Counted from the stretch's first letter, positions 15,496 through 24,110 are shown. The stretch is 33,953 nt of DNA from RGIG4097 sp045613765 (GCA_045613765.1 JAZLBO010000010.1:1-33953); one strand, 5' to 3'. Translations and numbers: made by a program. The notes: generated by a model not told the origin, from the letters alone.

Positions 15496-15515
15496 AAAAT
15501 ATGCAAGCATATTTT
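15496..15515. promoter_or_regulatory. Palindrome between divergent ecfA1 and nifJ promoters
   Basis: AAAATATGC-AA-GCATATTTT is a perfect 9-bp inverted repeat with a 2-nt centre. It lies about 80 nt upstream of the ecfA1 -35 and 36 nt upstream of the nifJ -35, a position suited to a regulator of either gene. No protein can be named. Confidence 0.5.
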
Positions 15516-15550
15516 GTGTTTGAATTTTTGTTTGGTGGAAAAGTTTTCTG

Positions 15551-15586
15551 TTGACTATTAAGTTGTAAAATAGTATAATATTTTAC
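15551..15586 (+). promoter_or_regulatory. Promoter of nifJ/por with inverted repeat around the -10
   Basis: TTGACT (15551-15556), 17-nt spacer, TATAAT (15574-15579). The arms GTAAAATA (15565-15572) and TATTTTAC (15579-15586) form a perfect 8-bp inverted repeat with a 6-nt centre enclosing the -10, an operator-like layout. The 5' untranslated region is about 93 nt and contains a reverse-oriented fragment similar to the end of the dispersed repeat (15583-15612). Confidence 0.8.
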
Positions 15587-15679
15587 GCATTGGGACTTAC
15601 TTGTACGCACTCGCACGGGCAAGGACCAAGCACAACTCAAGACAACAATAAAAAACGCTATACATTATGGAGGCATTCA

Positions 15680-18600
15680 ATGAGTAAAAAAATGACCATT
15701 GACGGTAACACAGCTGCGGCACATGTAGCATACGCTTTTTCTGACGTAGCAGCAATTTACCCCATCACTCCTTCTTCTCCCATGGCAGAAAACTGCGACG
15801 ATTGGGCAGGACAAGGCAGAAAAAATCTTCTTGGAAACATTGTCAAGATCACAGAAATGCAATCAGAAGCTGGTGCAGCAGGCGCAGTCCACGGCTCACT
15901 TGCAGCAGGCGCATTGACAACAACCTTTACAGCCAGCCAAGGTTTGCTTCTTATGATCCCCAATATGTACAAGATTTCAGGCGAACTTCTCCCCTGCGTC
16001 TTCCACGTTTCTGCAAGAGCACTTGCAGCACACGCACTCAGCATTTTCGGTGACCACGCAGACGTTATGGCTTGCCGTCAAACAGGTTTTGCACTTCTTG
16101 CATCAAACAGTGTTCAAGAAGTTATGGACCTTGCTCTCGTAGCACACCTTTCAACACTCAAATCATCAGTGCCTTTCCTTCACTTCTTTGATGGCTTTAG
16201 AACATCACACGAAGTGAGCAAGATTGACACAATCGACTACGAAGAAATTAGAACTCTTGTCAACTTCGACGAAATCGAAGCATTTAGAGAAAGAGGCCTC
16301 AACCCTGAACATCCTCACCAAGCAGGTACTGCACAAAACCCCGACATCTACTTCCAAAACAGAGAAGCAGCAAACAAACACTATGATGCAGTCCCCGGTA
16401 TCGTCCAAGAAATGATGGACAAGGTGTCAGCACTCACAGGCAGAAAATACAACCTTGTTGACTACTATGGTGCAGAAGATGCAGATAGAGTTATCGTCCT
16501 TATGGGCAGTGGTGCAGAAGCAGTCACAGAAACAGTTGACTACCTCAATGCAAGAGGACAAAAAGTTGGTGTTGTCAAAGTTAGACTTTACCGTCCCTTC
16601 CCCACCGACGCATTTGTCAATGCAATTCCTGCAACCTGCAAGACAATCACAGTTCTTGACAGAACCAAAGAACCCGGCTCACTTGGCGAACCTCTCTACC
16701 TTGACGTCGTTGCAGCACTCGGCGAAAAGGGTGTCCAAAAAGAAGTACTCTGTGGACGTTACGGCCTTGGCAGCAAGGAATTCAACCCCACAATGGTCAA
16801 CGCAATCTACGAAAATATGTCAGGCGCAAAGAAGAACCACTTTACAGTTGGTATCAACGACGACGTGACATTTACATCACTCGAACTCGGCGAAAAGATT
16901 GACGCAGCAGAACCCAGCACAATTTCATGCAAGTTCTACGGCCTTGGCTCAGACGGTACAGTCGGCGCAAACAAGAATTCAATCAAGATTATCGGCGACC
17001 ACACAGACAAATATGCACAAGCATATTTCTCATACGACTCAAAGAAATCAGGTGGCATCACAATCTCACACTTGAGATTTGCAGACAAGCCCATCCGTAG
17101 CACATATCTCATTGACCAAGCAGACTTTATTGCTTGCCACAACTCATCATACGTGCTCCGTTACGATATGCTTTCAGACCTTAAAGACGGCGGTATCTTC
17201 CTTTTGAACAGCCAATGGTCACCTGAAGAAATGGACAGCAGACTTCCTGCAAAGATGAAGAACCAAATCGCACAAAAACACGTGAAGTTCTACACTCTTG
17301 ACGGTCTTAAAGTCGTCCAAGAACTCGGCACAACAAAGGGTGTCAACACAGTCATGCAAGCAGCATTCTTCAAACTCGCAAACGTTATCCCTTACGAAGA
17401 TGCAGAACGCTACATGAAAGAAGCAATCAAGAAGACATACGGCAAGAAAGGTGATGCAGTTGTTCAAATGAACTATGCTTGCGTTGACAACGCAATCGCA
17501 GGACTCAAGGAAGTCAACTATCCTGAAAGTTGGGCAACAACAACAGTTGGTGCAGATCCCCTTCCCGTCCCCAATGACGAATACTTCAAGAACTTTATCG
17601 CACCTATCACAGCACAAGAAGGCGACAAACTCCCCGTCAGTGCATTTGATCCTGCAGGCGTTGTCCCCACTGGCACAACCAAGTTTGAAAAACGTGGTAT
17701 CGCAGTTTCAGTCCCCGTGTGGATTCAAGAAAACTGTATCCAATGTAACCGTTGTTCATTGGTCTGCCCTCACGCAACAATCCGTCCCGTCCTTGCAACT
17801 CCCGAAGAATTGGCAGACAAGCCCGAAGGTTTTGTCACAAAGCCCGCAATCGGTTTCAAGGGATACGAATATCGTATGCAAGTCAGTCCTTTCGACTGTA
17901 CAGGTTGTAACAACTGCGTAGGCGTCTGCCCTGCAAAAGAAAAAGCACTCAAGATGGTTCCTCTCGATCAAGCAATCGCAGAAGAAGAAGCAAATTGGGA
18001 CTATGCAATGTCACTCAAGGAAACAAGCGCAGAACTCAATCAAGCAACAGTCAAGGGTAGCCAATTCAAGAAGCCTTTGTTTGAATTCTCAGGCGCATGT
18101 GCAGGTTGTGGCGAAACACCTTACGTCAAACTCGTCACACAACTCTTTGGCGACAGAATGCTCGTTGCAAACGCAACAGGTTGTTCATCAATCTACGGTG
18201 GTAGCGCACCTACCTGCCCCTACACAACAAACGATAAGGGTCACGGTCCTGCATGGGCAAACTCACTCTTTGAAGACAACGCAGAATTCGGCTTCGGTAT
18301 GCATATCGCATCACAAGAACGCAGAAAGCTGGTTGCAAATATCGTTGAATCAATCCTTGCTCTCGACAGCGTCAGCGCAGATATGAAAGATGCAATGAAC
18401 GCATGGCTCGAAGGCTTCAACGATGGCCCTGCATCACAAAAAGCATCAGAACGCATCATTGCTCTCCTTGCAGAAGAAAAGAAGAACGCAAGTGGTGTCA
18501 CTCTTGAACAACTTGAAAAACTTGAAAAACGTAAAGACAACCTTGTCAAGAAGTCAGTTTGGATCTTCGGTGGCGACGGCTGGGCATACGATATCGGTTA

Positions 18601-19192
18601 CAACGGCGTTGACCACGTTCTCGCAAGTGGCGAAGACATCAACATCCTTGTCCTTGACACAGAAGTTTACTCAAATACTGGTGGCCAAGCAAGTAAGTCA
18701 ACACCTACCGGCGCAATCGCAAAATTCGCAGCAACCGGCAAGCGCACAAAGAAGAAAGACCTTGCACTTCTCGCAATGGACTACGGCTATGTCTACGTGG
18801 CACAAGTTTCAATGGGCGCAGATATGAACCAAGTTGTCAAGGCATTTGCAGAAGCAGAAGCATACCACGGTCCTTCAATCGTTATCGCTTATGCACCTTG
18901 TATCAACCACGGTATCAATATGACCAAGTCACAAATGGAAATGAAGAAGGCAGTTGACACAGGTTACTGGCAACTCTTCCGTTACAATCCTACTCTCAAG
19001 GAAGAAGGCAAGAACCCCTTCACACTTGACAGCAAAGAACCCACAGAAGACTATCAATCATTCCTTATGGGCGAAGTCAGATACGCATCACTGGCAAAAC
19101 AAAATCCCGAAGCAGCAAAAGTTCTCTTTGAAAAGAACGAACAAGACGCAAAGGAAAAACGCGAATTCTACAAAGAAAAAGCATCAAGATAA
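15680..19192 (+). CDS. nifJ: Pyruvate:ferredoxin (flavodoxin) oxidoreductase, single-chain
   Basis: Oxidatively decarboxylates pyruvate to acetyl-CoA and CO2, reducing ferredoxin; a central step of anaerobic energy metabolism. 1170 aa, the usual length for the homodimeric enzyme. Start at ATG 15680 with TATGGAGG 6 nt upstream. Domains in order: pyrimidine-binding N-terminal domain (YPITPSSPMAE), transketolase-C-like and gamma-like middle domains, two [4Fe-4S] sites (C686, C689, C692, C696 and C740, C743, C746, C750), then the TPP-binding domain with ligands of the proximal cluster at C807 and C810 and GDGWAYDIGYNGVDHV for TPP and Mg. Codon use is strongly biased toward C-ending codons compared with neighbours, as expected for an abundant protein. 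Monocistronic, ended by the terminator at 19211-19240. Confidence 0.97.
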   Translation: MSKKMTIDGNTAAAHVAYAFSDVAAIYPITPSSPMAENCDDWAGQGRKNLLGNIVKITEMQSEAGAAGAVHGSLAAGALTTTFTASQGLLLMIPNMYKISGELLPCVFHVSARALAAHALSIFGDHADVMACRQTGFALLASNSVQEVMDLALVAHLSTLKSSVPFLHFFDGFRTSHEVSKIDTIDYEEIRTLVNFDEIEAFRERGLNPEHPHQAGTAQNPDIYFQNREAANKHYDAVPGIVQEMMDKVSALTGRKYNLVDYYGAEDADRVIVLMGSGAEAVTETVDYLNARGQKVGVVKVRLYRPFPTDAFVNAIPATCKTITVLDRTKEPGSLGEPLYLDVVAALGEKGVQKEVLCGRYGLGSKEFNPTMVNAIYENMSGAKKNHFTVGINDDVTFTSLELGEKIDAAEPSTISCKFYGLGSDGTVGANKNSIKIIGDHTDKYAQAYFSYDSKKSGGITISHLRFADKPIRSTYLIDQADFIACHNSSYVLRYDMLSDLKDGGIFLLNSQWSPEEMDSRLPAKMKNQIAQKHVKFYTLDGLKVVQELGTTKGVNTVMQAAFFKLANVIPYEDAERYMKEAIKKTYGKKGDAVVQMNYACVDNAIAGLKEVNYPESWATTTVGADPLPVPNDEYFKNFIAPITAQEGDKLPVSAFDPAGVVPTGTTKFEKRGIAVSVPVWIQENCIQCNRCSLVCPHATIRPVLATPEELADKPEGFVTKPAIGFKGYEYRMQVSPFDCTGCNNCVGVCPAKEKALKMVPLDQAIAEEEANWDYAMSLKETSAELNQATVKGSQFKKPLFEFSGACAGCGETPYVKLVTQLFGDRMLVANATGCSSIYGGSAPTCPYTTNDKGHGPAWANSLFEDNAEFGFGMHIASQERRKLVANIVESILALDSVSADMKDAMNAWLEGFNDGPASQKASERIIALLAEEKKNASGVTLEQLEKLEKRKDNLVKKSVWIFGGDGWAYDIGYNGVDHVLASGEDINILVLDTEVYSNTGGQASKSTPTGAIAKFAATGKRTKKKDLALLAMDYGYVYVAQVSMGADMNQVVKAFAEAEAYHGPSIVIAYAPCINHGINMTKSQMEMKKAVDTGYWQLFRYNPTLKEEGKNPFTLDSKEPTEDYQSFLMGEVRYASLAKQNPEAAKVLFEKNEQDAKEKREFYKEKASR

Positions 19193-19210
19193 CTTGACTT
19201 TAACCAAACA

Positions 19211-19240
19211 AAAAGGCACTCGTTTGAGTGTCTTTTATTT
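19211..19240 (+). terminator. Intrinsic terminator of nifJ
   Basis: AAGGCACTC (19213-19221) pairs with GAGTGTCTT (19226-19234) with one G-U pair and a GTTT loop, then a T-rich tract. Confidence 0.85.
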
Positions 19241-19264
19241 TATATAATTTCACTCGCTCAAAAA

Positions 19265-19545
19265 GAGTGCGTACATATCAATTTAGGATTCCCCCCTTCC
19301 TCATGTGTTTCCCCCCATTTGCCTACGGCAAAGCCCTACGGGCAGGGGACACACTCAACACTCGCACATTAAGTGCCGTTCTCTCATTATGTCACTTGCC
19401 ACTTGGGTGGGAAAAACAGGATTCCCAAGTGGCTGGCGTACTTTCATCTGGTGCTCGGTATTCGCTATGTCGCCACCCTGTGGCTCCCGTTCCGTCTTCG
19501 TAATAAGTGAGTGCTTGTATAAGTACCCCACGAACTTGCCGTAAA
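19265..19545 (+). repeat. Structured dispersed repeat, copy B (281 nt)
   Basis: Partner of 3134-3412 in the same orientation, ~16 kb away. The same hairpins are present with altered bases: TTTGCC-tac-GGCAAA where copy A has TTGGC-tctc-GCCAA; a perfect 10-bp stem 19398-19407 with 19424-19433; an invariant GCCAC-CCT-GTGGC; and a distal helix in which C-to-T changes keep pairing only as G-U. It lies between the terminator of nifJ and the bidirectional terminator at 19621-19649. No -10/-35 pair is clearly visible at its 5' edge. It is not coding: one-base indels shift all frames between copies. Confidence 0.85.
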
Positions 19546-19620
19546 GTGTTATTGCTTATTCACAAGTCTAAGAGAAATTGATTATTTCCACAACTTTTCA
19601 CTATTACTTCTTCACCATAA

Positions 19621-19649
19621 AAAAAGCACCCTGCTTTAGGGTGCTTTTT
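19621..19649 (-). terminator. Strong (bidirectional) terminator of the ABC uptake operon
   Basis: AAAAAGCACCCT (19621-19632) and AGGGTGCTTTTT (19638-19649) form a 12-bp stem with a 5-nt loop. The flanking A and T runs make it work in both directions. It lies 11 nt after the stop of the ATPase gene on the minus strand. Confidence 0.9.
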
Positions 19650-19659
19650 GCTTTGTTTG

Positions 19660-20481
19660 TTATTCTTGTGTAGAGTCATCTTTTGTCATTGCAAGCACCA
19701 TCTTATCGCTTGCCACAACGCTTGGTGCAATTTCCTCAAATTTCTCAAGGAGTGCTTTGACGGTGAGGTTTTTCTTTTCTTCGCCACTGACGTCGTAGAT
19801 GATTGTGCCTGCGTTCATCATTATAAGACGATTGCCGTATGTGATGGCGTCTTGCATATTGTGAGTTATCATCAATGTTGTAATATTGCCGTCTTCAACG
19901 ATCTGTTTTGTGAGATGAAGCACCTTTTCTGCAGTTTTGGGGTCAAGTGCTGCTGTATGCTCGTCAAGAAGAAGAAGTTCCGGACGATTGAGTGTTGCCA
20001 TCAAAAGTGTGATTGCTTGACGTTGTCCACCACTGAGAAGACCAACCTTGTTTGACAATCTCTTTTCAAGACCGAGATCAAGTTTTTCAAGAGATGCAAC
20101 AAAGTCTTCTCTATCCTTTTTGGGCATACCCCATTTGAGTGAACGTCTTTTGCCACGTCTTATTGCAAGAGCAAGGTTTTCTTCCACACTCATATCGGCG
20201 CAAGTGCCCATCATAGGATCTTGGAAAACTCTGCCCAAGTACTTGGCTCGCTTTGCCTCGTTGAGATTTGTGACGTCTTTTTCATCAAGGACGATGCTGC
20301 CTTCATCCACAGAGATTGTGCCACAGATTGCGTTGAGCAATGTTGATTTGCCTGCGCCATTGCCACCGATAACTGTGATAAAATCGCCGTCGTTGATTGT
20401 GATTGAAAGGTTGTCAAGGGCAACTTTTTCATTGATTGTGCCTTTGTTGAAGGTTTTGCTTATGTTCTTAATTTCCAACAT
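19660..20481 (-). CDS. ABC transporter ATP-binding protein (TrpX/CD0873-type uptake system)
   Basis: ATPase of the three-gene uptake system. 273 aa with start at ATG 20481 (AAAGGAGG, 9-nt spacing); the upstream open frame begins with TTG inside the permease gene. Walker A G-G-N-G-A-G-K-S-T (39-47), Q loop VFQDPMMGT, signature LLSGGQRQA, Walker B LLLLDEHTAALDP (His after D-E is characteristic of this subfamily) and H loop THN. It overlaps the permease stop by 14 nt. It is the last gene of the operon and is followed by the terminator at 19621-19649. Confidence 0.92.
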   Translation of the reverse strand: MLEIKNISKTFNKGTINEKVALDNLSITINDGDFITVIGGNGAGKSTLLNAICGTISVDEGSIVLDEKDVTNLNEAKRAKYLGRVFQDPMMGTCADMSVEENLALAIRRGKRRSLKWGMPKKDREDFVASLEKLDLGLEKRLSNKVGLLSGGQRQAITLLMATLNRPELLLLDEHTAALDPKTAEKVLHLTKQIVEDGNITTLMITHNMQDAITYGNRLIMMNAGTIIYDVSGEEKKNLTVKALLEKFEEIAPSVVASDKMVLAMTKDDSTQE

Positions 20482-21538
20482 TTGCGTCTTCCTCCTTTGC
20501 GCTTTCAACTATTTCTTCACTGCTTGCCATTTCATCTTCTGCAAGGTTGATCGTTTCATCTTCTGCAATCACAACACCTTCGTTGGTTGCAAGAGCAACT
20601 TCTTCTTTCATTTCCTTCTTGCCGAAAAGTTTTTGGATGATAGGTCCAGCCCCGTTTTTCATTGCAGGGATTGCAAGTGCAATGCCAACTATGATTGCTG
20701 TGAGCAACTTAAGGTCATTGGTGTTGAATCCGGGGATCATAAGGATAAATGTGATGACAAGACGATACAAGATACTGCCAACAATAAGCATAATGAGTTT
20801 TGCCCAGAAGGCAAACTTCTTGCCCGTCAATGCCTCGCCAATGATGATGCTTGCAAGACCAATGACGATTGCGCCCGTGCCCATACTGACCGTTGTATTG
20901 AATTGCATTTGGCTGATAAGACAACCTGCAAGGGCAATGAGTGCGTTTGAGATCATAAGACCTGCAATAATGGTTGTGTTGGTGTTGATGCCTTGAGCAC
21001 GGCACATCTTGGGATTCATACCCGTTGCACGAATTGAGCAACCAAACTCTGTGCCAAAGAACCAATAAATAAAGCCAATGACCACTGCCACAATGATTAT
21101 TGCAATAATAAGGTTTGAAAGTTGAACACCATACTTATATTGCATGCCACCGTCAACAAATGCTTGTGTAAGCCCTGTTGTCAATGTGTCTGTGTTGAGC
21201 ATTGTCACTGACGCTCTGTCGTCCATAATACGCAAGTTGATTGAGTAGAGTGCAGTCATTGTCAAGATACCGGAAAGGATTGGGGGTATCTTAAGTTTGG
21301 TGTGAAGAAGACCTGTCACAAGACCGGCTGCTGCGCCACCGAGTATTGCAAACAATACTGCAAGAAGGGGGTGCAAACCTGCCTGCAACGTAACTGCTGT
21401 GATTGCGCCACCCATTGCGATTGAGCCTTCGCAAGTCATATCTGCAAAGTCGAGCACCTTGAAAGACATAAAGACACCAATTGCCAATATGCCCCACATA
21501 AGTCCTTGATTGAGTGCTGTCAAGAGTGAAATTTCCAT
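20468..21538 (-). CDS. ABC transporter permease (BPD_transp_2 type)
   Basis: 356 aa from ATG 21538 (AAAGG ribosome site); codons further upstream extend the open frame through untranslated sequence. Eight or more hydrophobic segments; the N-terminus (MEISLLTALNQGLMWGILAIG) and LDFADMTCEGSIAMGGA fit the permeases that work with PF04392-type binding proteins. The last ~50 residues form an unusual acidic cytoplasmic tail (EEVALATNEGVVIAEDE and on) that is not needed for transport in relatives. Middle gene of the operon between binding protein and ATPase. Confidence 0.9.
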   Translation of the reverse strand: MEISLLTALNQGLMWGILAIGVFMSFKVLDFADMTCEGSIAMGGAITAVTLQAGLHPLLAVLFAILGGAAAGLVTGLLHTKLKIPPILSGILTMTALYSINLRIMDDRASVTMLNTDTLTTGLTQAFVDGGMQYKYGVQLSNLIIAIIIVAVVIGFIYWFFGTEFGCSIRATGMNPKMCRAQGINTNTTIIAGLMISNALIALAGCLISQMQFNTTVSMGTGAIVIGLASIIIGEALTGKKFAFWAKLIMLIVGSILYRLVITFILMIPGFNTNDLKLLTAIIVGIALAIPAMKNGAGPIIQKLFGKKEMKEEVALATNEGVVIAEDETINLAEDEMASSEEIVESAKEEDANVGN

Positions 21539-21663
21539 AAAATGCCTTTGTGGTTTGTGCCGTAAATTTTCTTTCAGTACAACACAAACCACGGTTTTAA
21601 GTTATAGTTTTGTTTTTGTAAAGTTTTTATTGTGTGATTTCAACCAAAATGTCAATTCTTCAA

Positions 21664-22635
21664 TTAGTCAAGGATTGAAAGGTCAAAGTCAAGTTGATCT
21701 GCAACTGCTTGGTTCTTTGAAAGTGCAGGTGTGCCTGATTGATATTCAACGGGCATTGAGCCGACTGATTTACCGTTCATAAGAATTTCAAAAGCCATAC
21801 GTGCAGTTTGTTTGCCGAGTTCGTAGTAGTTGATTGAGTATGTTGCGACACCACAAAGGTTGTTCATGCTTTCTTCACCACAGACAATGGGGAGTTTTGC
21901 ATTTGCAAGGTTTTGTTCGTGCACTGTTGCAACGTTTGATGCGAGTGTGTTGTCGGTGGGGATATAGATGCCGTCGATTGATTTGTCTGCTGCAATTGCG
22001 TTCATAACTGTCATAATGTCATCTGCGCTTGAGATTGTCTTGACAACGTATGAAAGACCTTCGATTTCATCAATTGCTGCCTTTGCCATTTCGATTTGGA
22101 TACGGCTGTTGTCTTCGCTTGCTGTGTAAAGAAGTGCAACTTTTGTCATGCCCAAGTCTTTGCAGAGTTGCATTTGGAGAGCAACGGGGTTCATATCTGA
22201 TGTACCACTGACGTTGTTTGCCTTTCTGTCTGCACCGTTTGATGAAACAAGGCCTGCACCTGCGGGATCTGTGACTGCTGTGAAGAGGATGGGGGTATCT
22301 TTCTCGATACCTGCTGCAACTTGTGTTGCGCCTGTGCCGATTGTGAGCATAAGGTCAACGCCCTTTGAAACAAAAGTTGAAACGATTGTTGTCATTGTTT
22401 CTTCATTGCCTTGTGCATTTTTGTCTTCAAATTTGACTGTCTTGCCTGCTTCAGTCATAAGGCGTGTGAGTTCATCTTGGAAACCTTGGTTTGCTGCGCC
22501 GAGTGCGTCGTGTGCAATAGGTTGAAGGATGCCGACCGTAAAGTCTGCTGAACTAAAATCACATGCTGTAAAGCAGATTGTTGCAACCACTGCGACTGCA
22601 AGGACAAGTGCCATAAGCTTGAATGTTTTTTTCAT
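21664..22635 (-). CDS. Substrate-binding lipoprotein of ABC transporter, TrpX/CD0873 family (aromatic amino acid, probably tyrosine)
   Basis: 323 aa; AGGAG ribosome site before ATG 22635. Lipoprotein signal with C25 in F-T-A-C (residues 22-25). The mature part begins DFSSADFTVGILQPIAHDALG and has the features of PF04392: TIGTGATQ, FTAVTDPAGAGLV, GTSDMNP, VALLYTASEDNS, YIPTDNTLAS, VCGEESM and YYELGKQTA. Family members bind tyrosine (C. difficile CD0873) or tryptophan (streptococcal TrpX). The tyrosine-rich leader peptide upstream favours tyrosine here. First structural gene of the operon; the 126-nt distance from its -10-distal attenuator fits transcription control. Confidence 0.92.
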   Translation of the reverse strand: MKKTFKLMALVLAVAVVATICFTACDFSSADFTVGILQPIAHDALGAANQGFQDELTRLMTEAGKTVKFEDKNAQGNEETMTTIVSTFVSKGVDLMLTIGTGATQVAAGIEKDTPILFTAVTDPAGAGLVSSNGADRKANNVSGTSDMNPVALQMQLCKDLGMTKVALLYTASEDNSRIQIEMAKAAIDEIEGLSYVVKTISSADDIMTVMNAIAADKSIDGIYIPTDNTLASNVATVHEQNLANAKLPIVCGEESMNNLCGVATYSINYYELGKQTARMAFEILMNGKSVGSMPVEYQSGTPALSKNQAVADQLDFDLSILD

Positions 22636-22680
22636 AGTTTACTCCTATATATCTTTTATATTTAATTCATTAATATCAAT

Positions 22681-22745
22681 AAAAAAGGACCTATCCTACG
22701 ATAAGTCCTTGATATTTCATTTTGAGTGCACAAAAACTATCGTAG
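22681..22745 (-). promoter_or_regulatory. Attenuator: terminator and competing antiterminator of the ABC operon
   Basis: On the minus strand the terminator stem is AAGGAC (22705-22710) with GTCCTT (22685-22690), with an inner TATC/GATA stem, followed by a T run (22681-22686 region). The antiterminator pairs TATCGTAG-type arms: 22738-22745 with 22696-22703 (8 perfect pairs), which takes bases from the terminator's 5' arm. A weaker pairing of 22768-22772 (inside the Tyr codons) with 22736-22740 would compete with the antiterminator. This is the classical leader-peptide layout. Confidence 0.8.
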
Positions 22746-22746
22746 C

Positions 22747-22800
22747 TTACTTACTAAGATTTGAATAATAGTAATATGCGTAAAAAGCGAAAGTTCTCAT
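22747..22800 (-). CDS. Tyrosine-rich leader peptide, 17 aa
   Basis: ATG at 22800, GGAG at 22806-22809 with 5-nt spacing, and 21 nt from the predicted transcription start. The peptide is MRTFAFYAYYYYSNLSK: five Tyr (7 and 9-12) and two Phe in 17 residues. Its stop (22747-22749) lies just before the antiterminator arm. Stalling of the ribosome at the Tyr run when charged tRNA-Tyr is scarce would cover 22765-22773, free the antiterminator and let transcription continue into the transporter genes. The peptide itself need have no function after synthesis. Confidence 0.85.
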   Translation of the reverse strand: MRTFAFYAYYYYSNLSK

Positions 22801-22827
22801 ATGTGCTCCAATACTTTGATTGACTAA

Positions 22828-22856
22828 ATTATTATACTACAAAAGAGATATGTCAA
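22828..22856 (-). promoter_or_regulatory. Promoter of the attenuated ABC operon
   Basis: Minus strand TTGACA (22851-22856), 17-nt spacer, AATAAT (22828-22833); a TATAAT overlaps at 22831-22836 but with a 14-nt spacer. Start expected near 22821, just ahead of the leader-peptide ribosome site. Confidence 0.75.
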
Positions 22857-22932
22857 CTATTTTGCCACAAAAAATTGGTTTTTTGTCAAATTTATTCAAC
22901 ATTTTGCAAAATCCGTGGCTTTATACACAGTT

Positions 22933-23667
22933 TTATGCACCTTCAAGAAGCATTTTGTCGGCGATAAGAGCAATAAACTCGCCATTGGTAGGCTTCTCGT
23001 TGGGGGAATACACTTTTATGCCAAAGATTTGATTGATATTTTCAATCTTGCCCCTATTCCATGCCACTTCTATGGCGTGACGGATGGCTCTTTCCACCTT
23101 TGATGGTGATGTTGAAAACCTTTCTGCTATGGTTGGATACAATCTTTTTGTGATACTGCCAATGATTTCGGGGCTGTCAACAGTCATCTTGATCGCCTCA
23201 CGGAGAAATTGATACCCCTTTATGTGCGCAGGTATGCCCACGGATATAAATAGGTTGGCGATTTTCTCATCAAGACCTGATTTGACTTGTCTTCTTTCAA
23301 CGGGTGCAGGAGATGAAAACTCGTCAAGGGTTGCCTTGAGTGTGTCAAAGTTGAAGGGCTTTGCAAGAAAATAACTTGCCCCATATCGCAGTGCCTTCTG
23401 CACAAATCCGTCAGTTGCCAACTGTGACATCATAATAACCGTTGGCCTTTTGATGCCAAGGGCAGTCAGGACACCAAAACCATCAAGTTCTGGCATCACA
23501 ATATCAAGGAGCAGAAAATCGGGTGTATGTTTTTCAACGAGAGCCAAAGCCTCTGCTCCATTTGAGGCAATGGCAACTACGTCATATTTGTCACTGTCTG
23601 CAAAATACTCTTTCAAGCCCATGGTAAGACCTGCGTTATCATCAGCAATAACGATGCTTTTCTTCAT
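22933..23667 (-). CDS. spo0A: Sporulation master response regulator Spo0A
   Basis: Phosphorylated regulator that commits the cell to sporulation. 244 aa; start at ATG 23667 with GGAGG ribosome site (the longer open frame is upstream DNA). Receiver domain: acidic pocket D10, phospho-acceptor D55 in LLLDIVMPELDG, and K103 in LAKPF. The C-terminal DNA-binding domain holds GIPAHIKGYQFLREAI and the recognition region STSPSKVERAIRHAIEVAW, diagnostic of Spo0A. A monocistronic minus-strand gene. An AT-rich hairpin follows but there is no strong terminator before the promoter of the next operon. No clear sigma-H promoter is seen upstream. Confidence 0.97.
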   Translation of the reverse strand: MKKSIVIADDNAGLTMGLKEYFADSDKYDVVAIASNGAEALALVEKHTPDFLLLDIVMPELDGFGVLTALGIKRPTVIMMSQLATDGFVQKALRYGASYFLAKPFNFDTLKATLDEFSSPAPVERRQVKSGLDEKIANLFISVGIPAHIKGYQFLREAIKMTVDSPEIIGSITKRLYPTIAERFSTSPSKVERAIRHAIEVAWNRGKIENINQIFGIKVYSPNEKPTNGEFIALIADKMLLEGA

Positions 23668-24081
23668 AAATTTCCTCCAAATGAATTTGTGAATTGATTG
23701 TATCACTTGATTGCATGCAAAAAATAGCATAAAAAATGCTTAATTGATGATTTATGTCTTTTTGTGGTGATTTTAGGAAAAATTCAATTACAAAATTCTT
23801 TTTATATGAACTACTTGACGAAATTTTAACACTATTTTTCGTATTTTTCAACCTTTTCACCAATTTTTTTCACTATTTTTTTGCACCAATTATTTTTTAC
23901 CATTTATTTTCGGCGCAAATTGGACAAAACTCGCTTTTTATAGGGGGATTTACCTTCTTTTGATCAAAACAATATAAACAATATAATCTGGAATTTTGTG
24001 GGGTTTTGCCCTTATTAGACCCAGAAAGGCACAAAAAATATTTTTATAAATAAAAAATATGGTCATTTTGTGAAAAAACAG
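23668..24081. other. AT-rich divergent spacer upstream of spo0A
   Basis: No gene supported. It holds a short inverted repeat AGCAT-aaaaa-ATGCT (around 23727-23742), long T-rich tracts on the plus strand and a weak GGG/CCC hairpin near 23990-24025. No convincing Spo0A box is present: the best site, near 23816, matches 7 of 9 positions. Confidence 0.45.
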
Positions 24082-24110
24082 TTGACAACTGCTCATCATA
24101 TAAACATAAT
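24079..24110 (+). promoter_or_regulatory. Promoter with palindrome over the -35
   Basis: TTGACA (24082-24087), 17-nt spacer, CATAAT (24105-24110). The -35 lies inside a perfect palindrome CAGTT-GAC-AACTG (24079-24091), which could be an operator or chance symmetry of a TTGACA-containing site. Confidence 0.75.

Noticed and set aside
23811..23826. Spo0A-binding box upstream of spo0A
   Set aside because: Only about 7 of 9 positions match, in an AT-rich spacer where such matches are expected.
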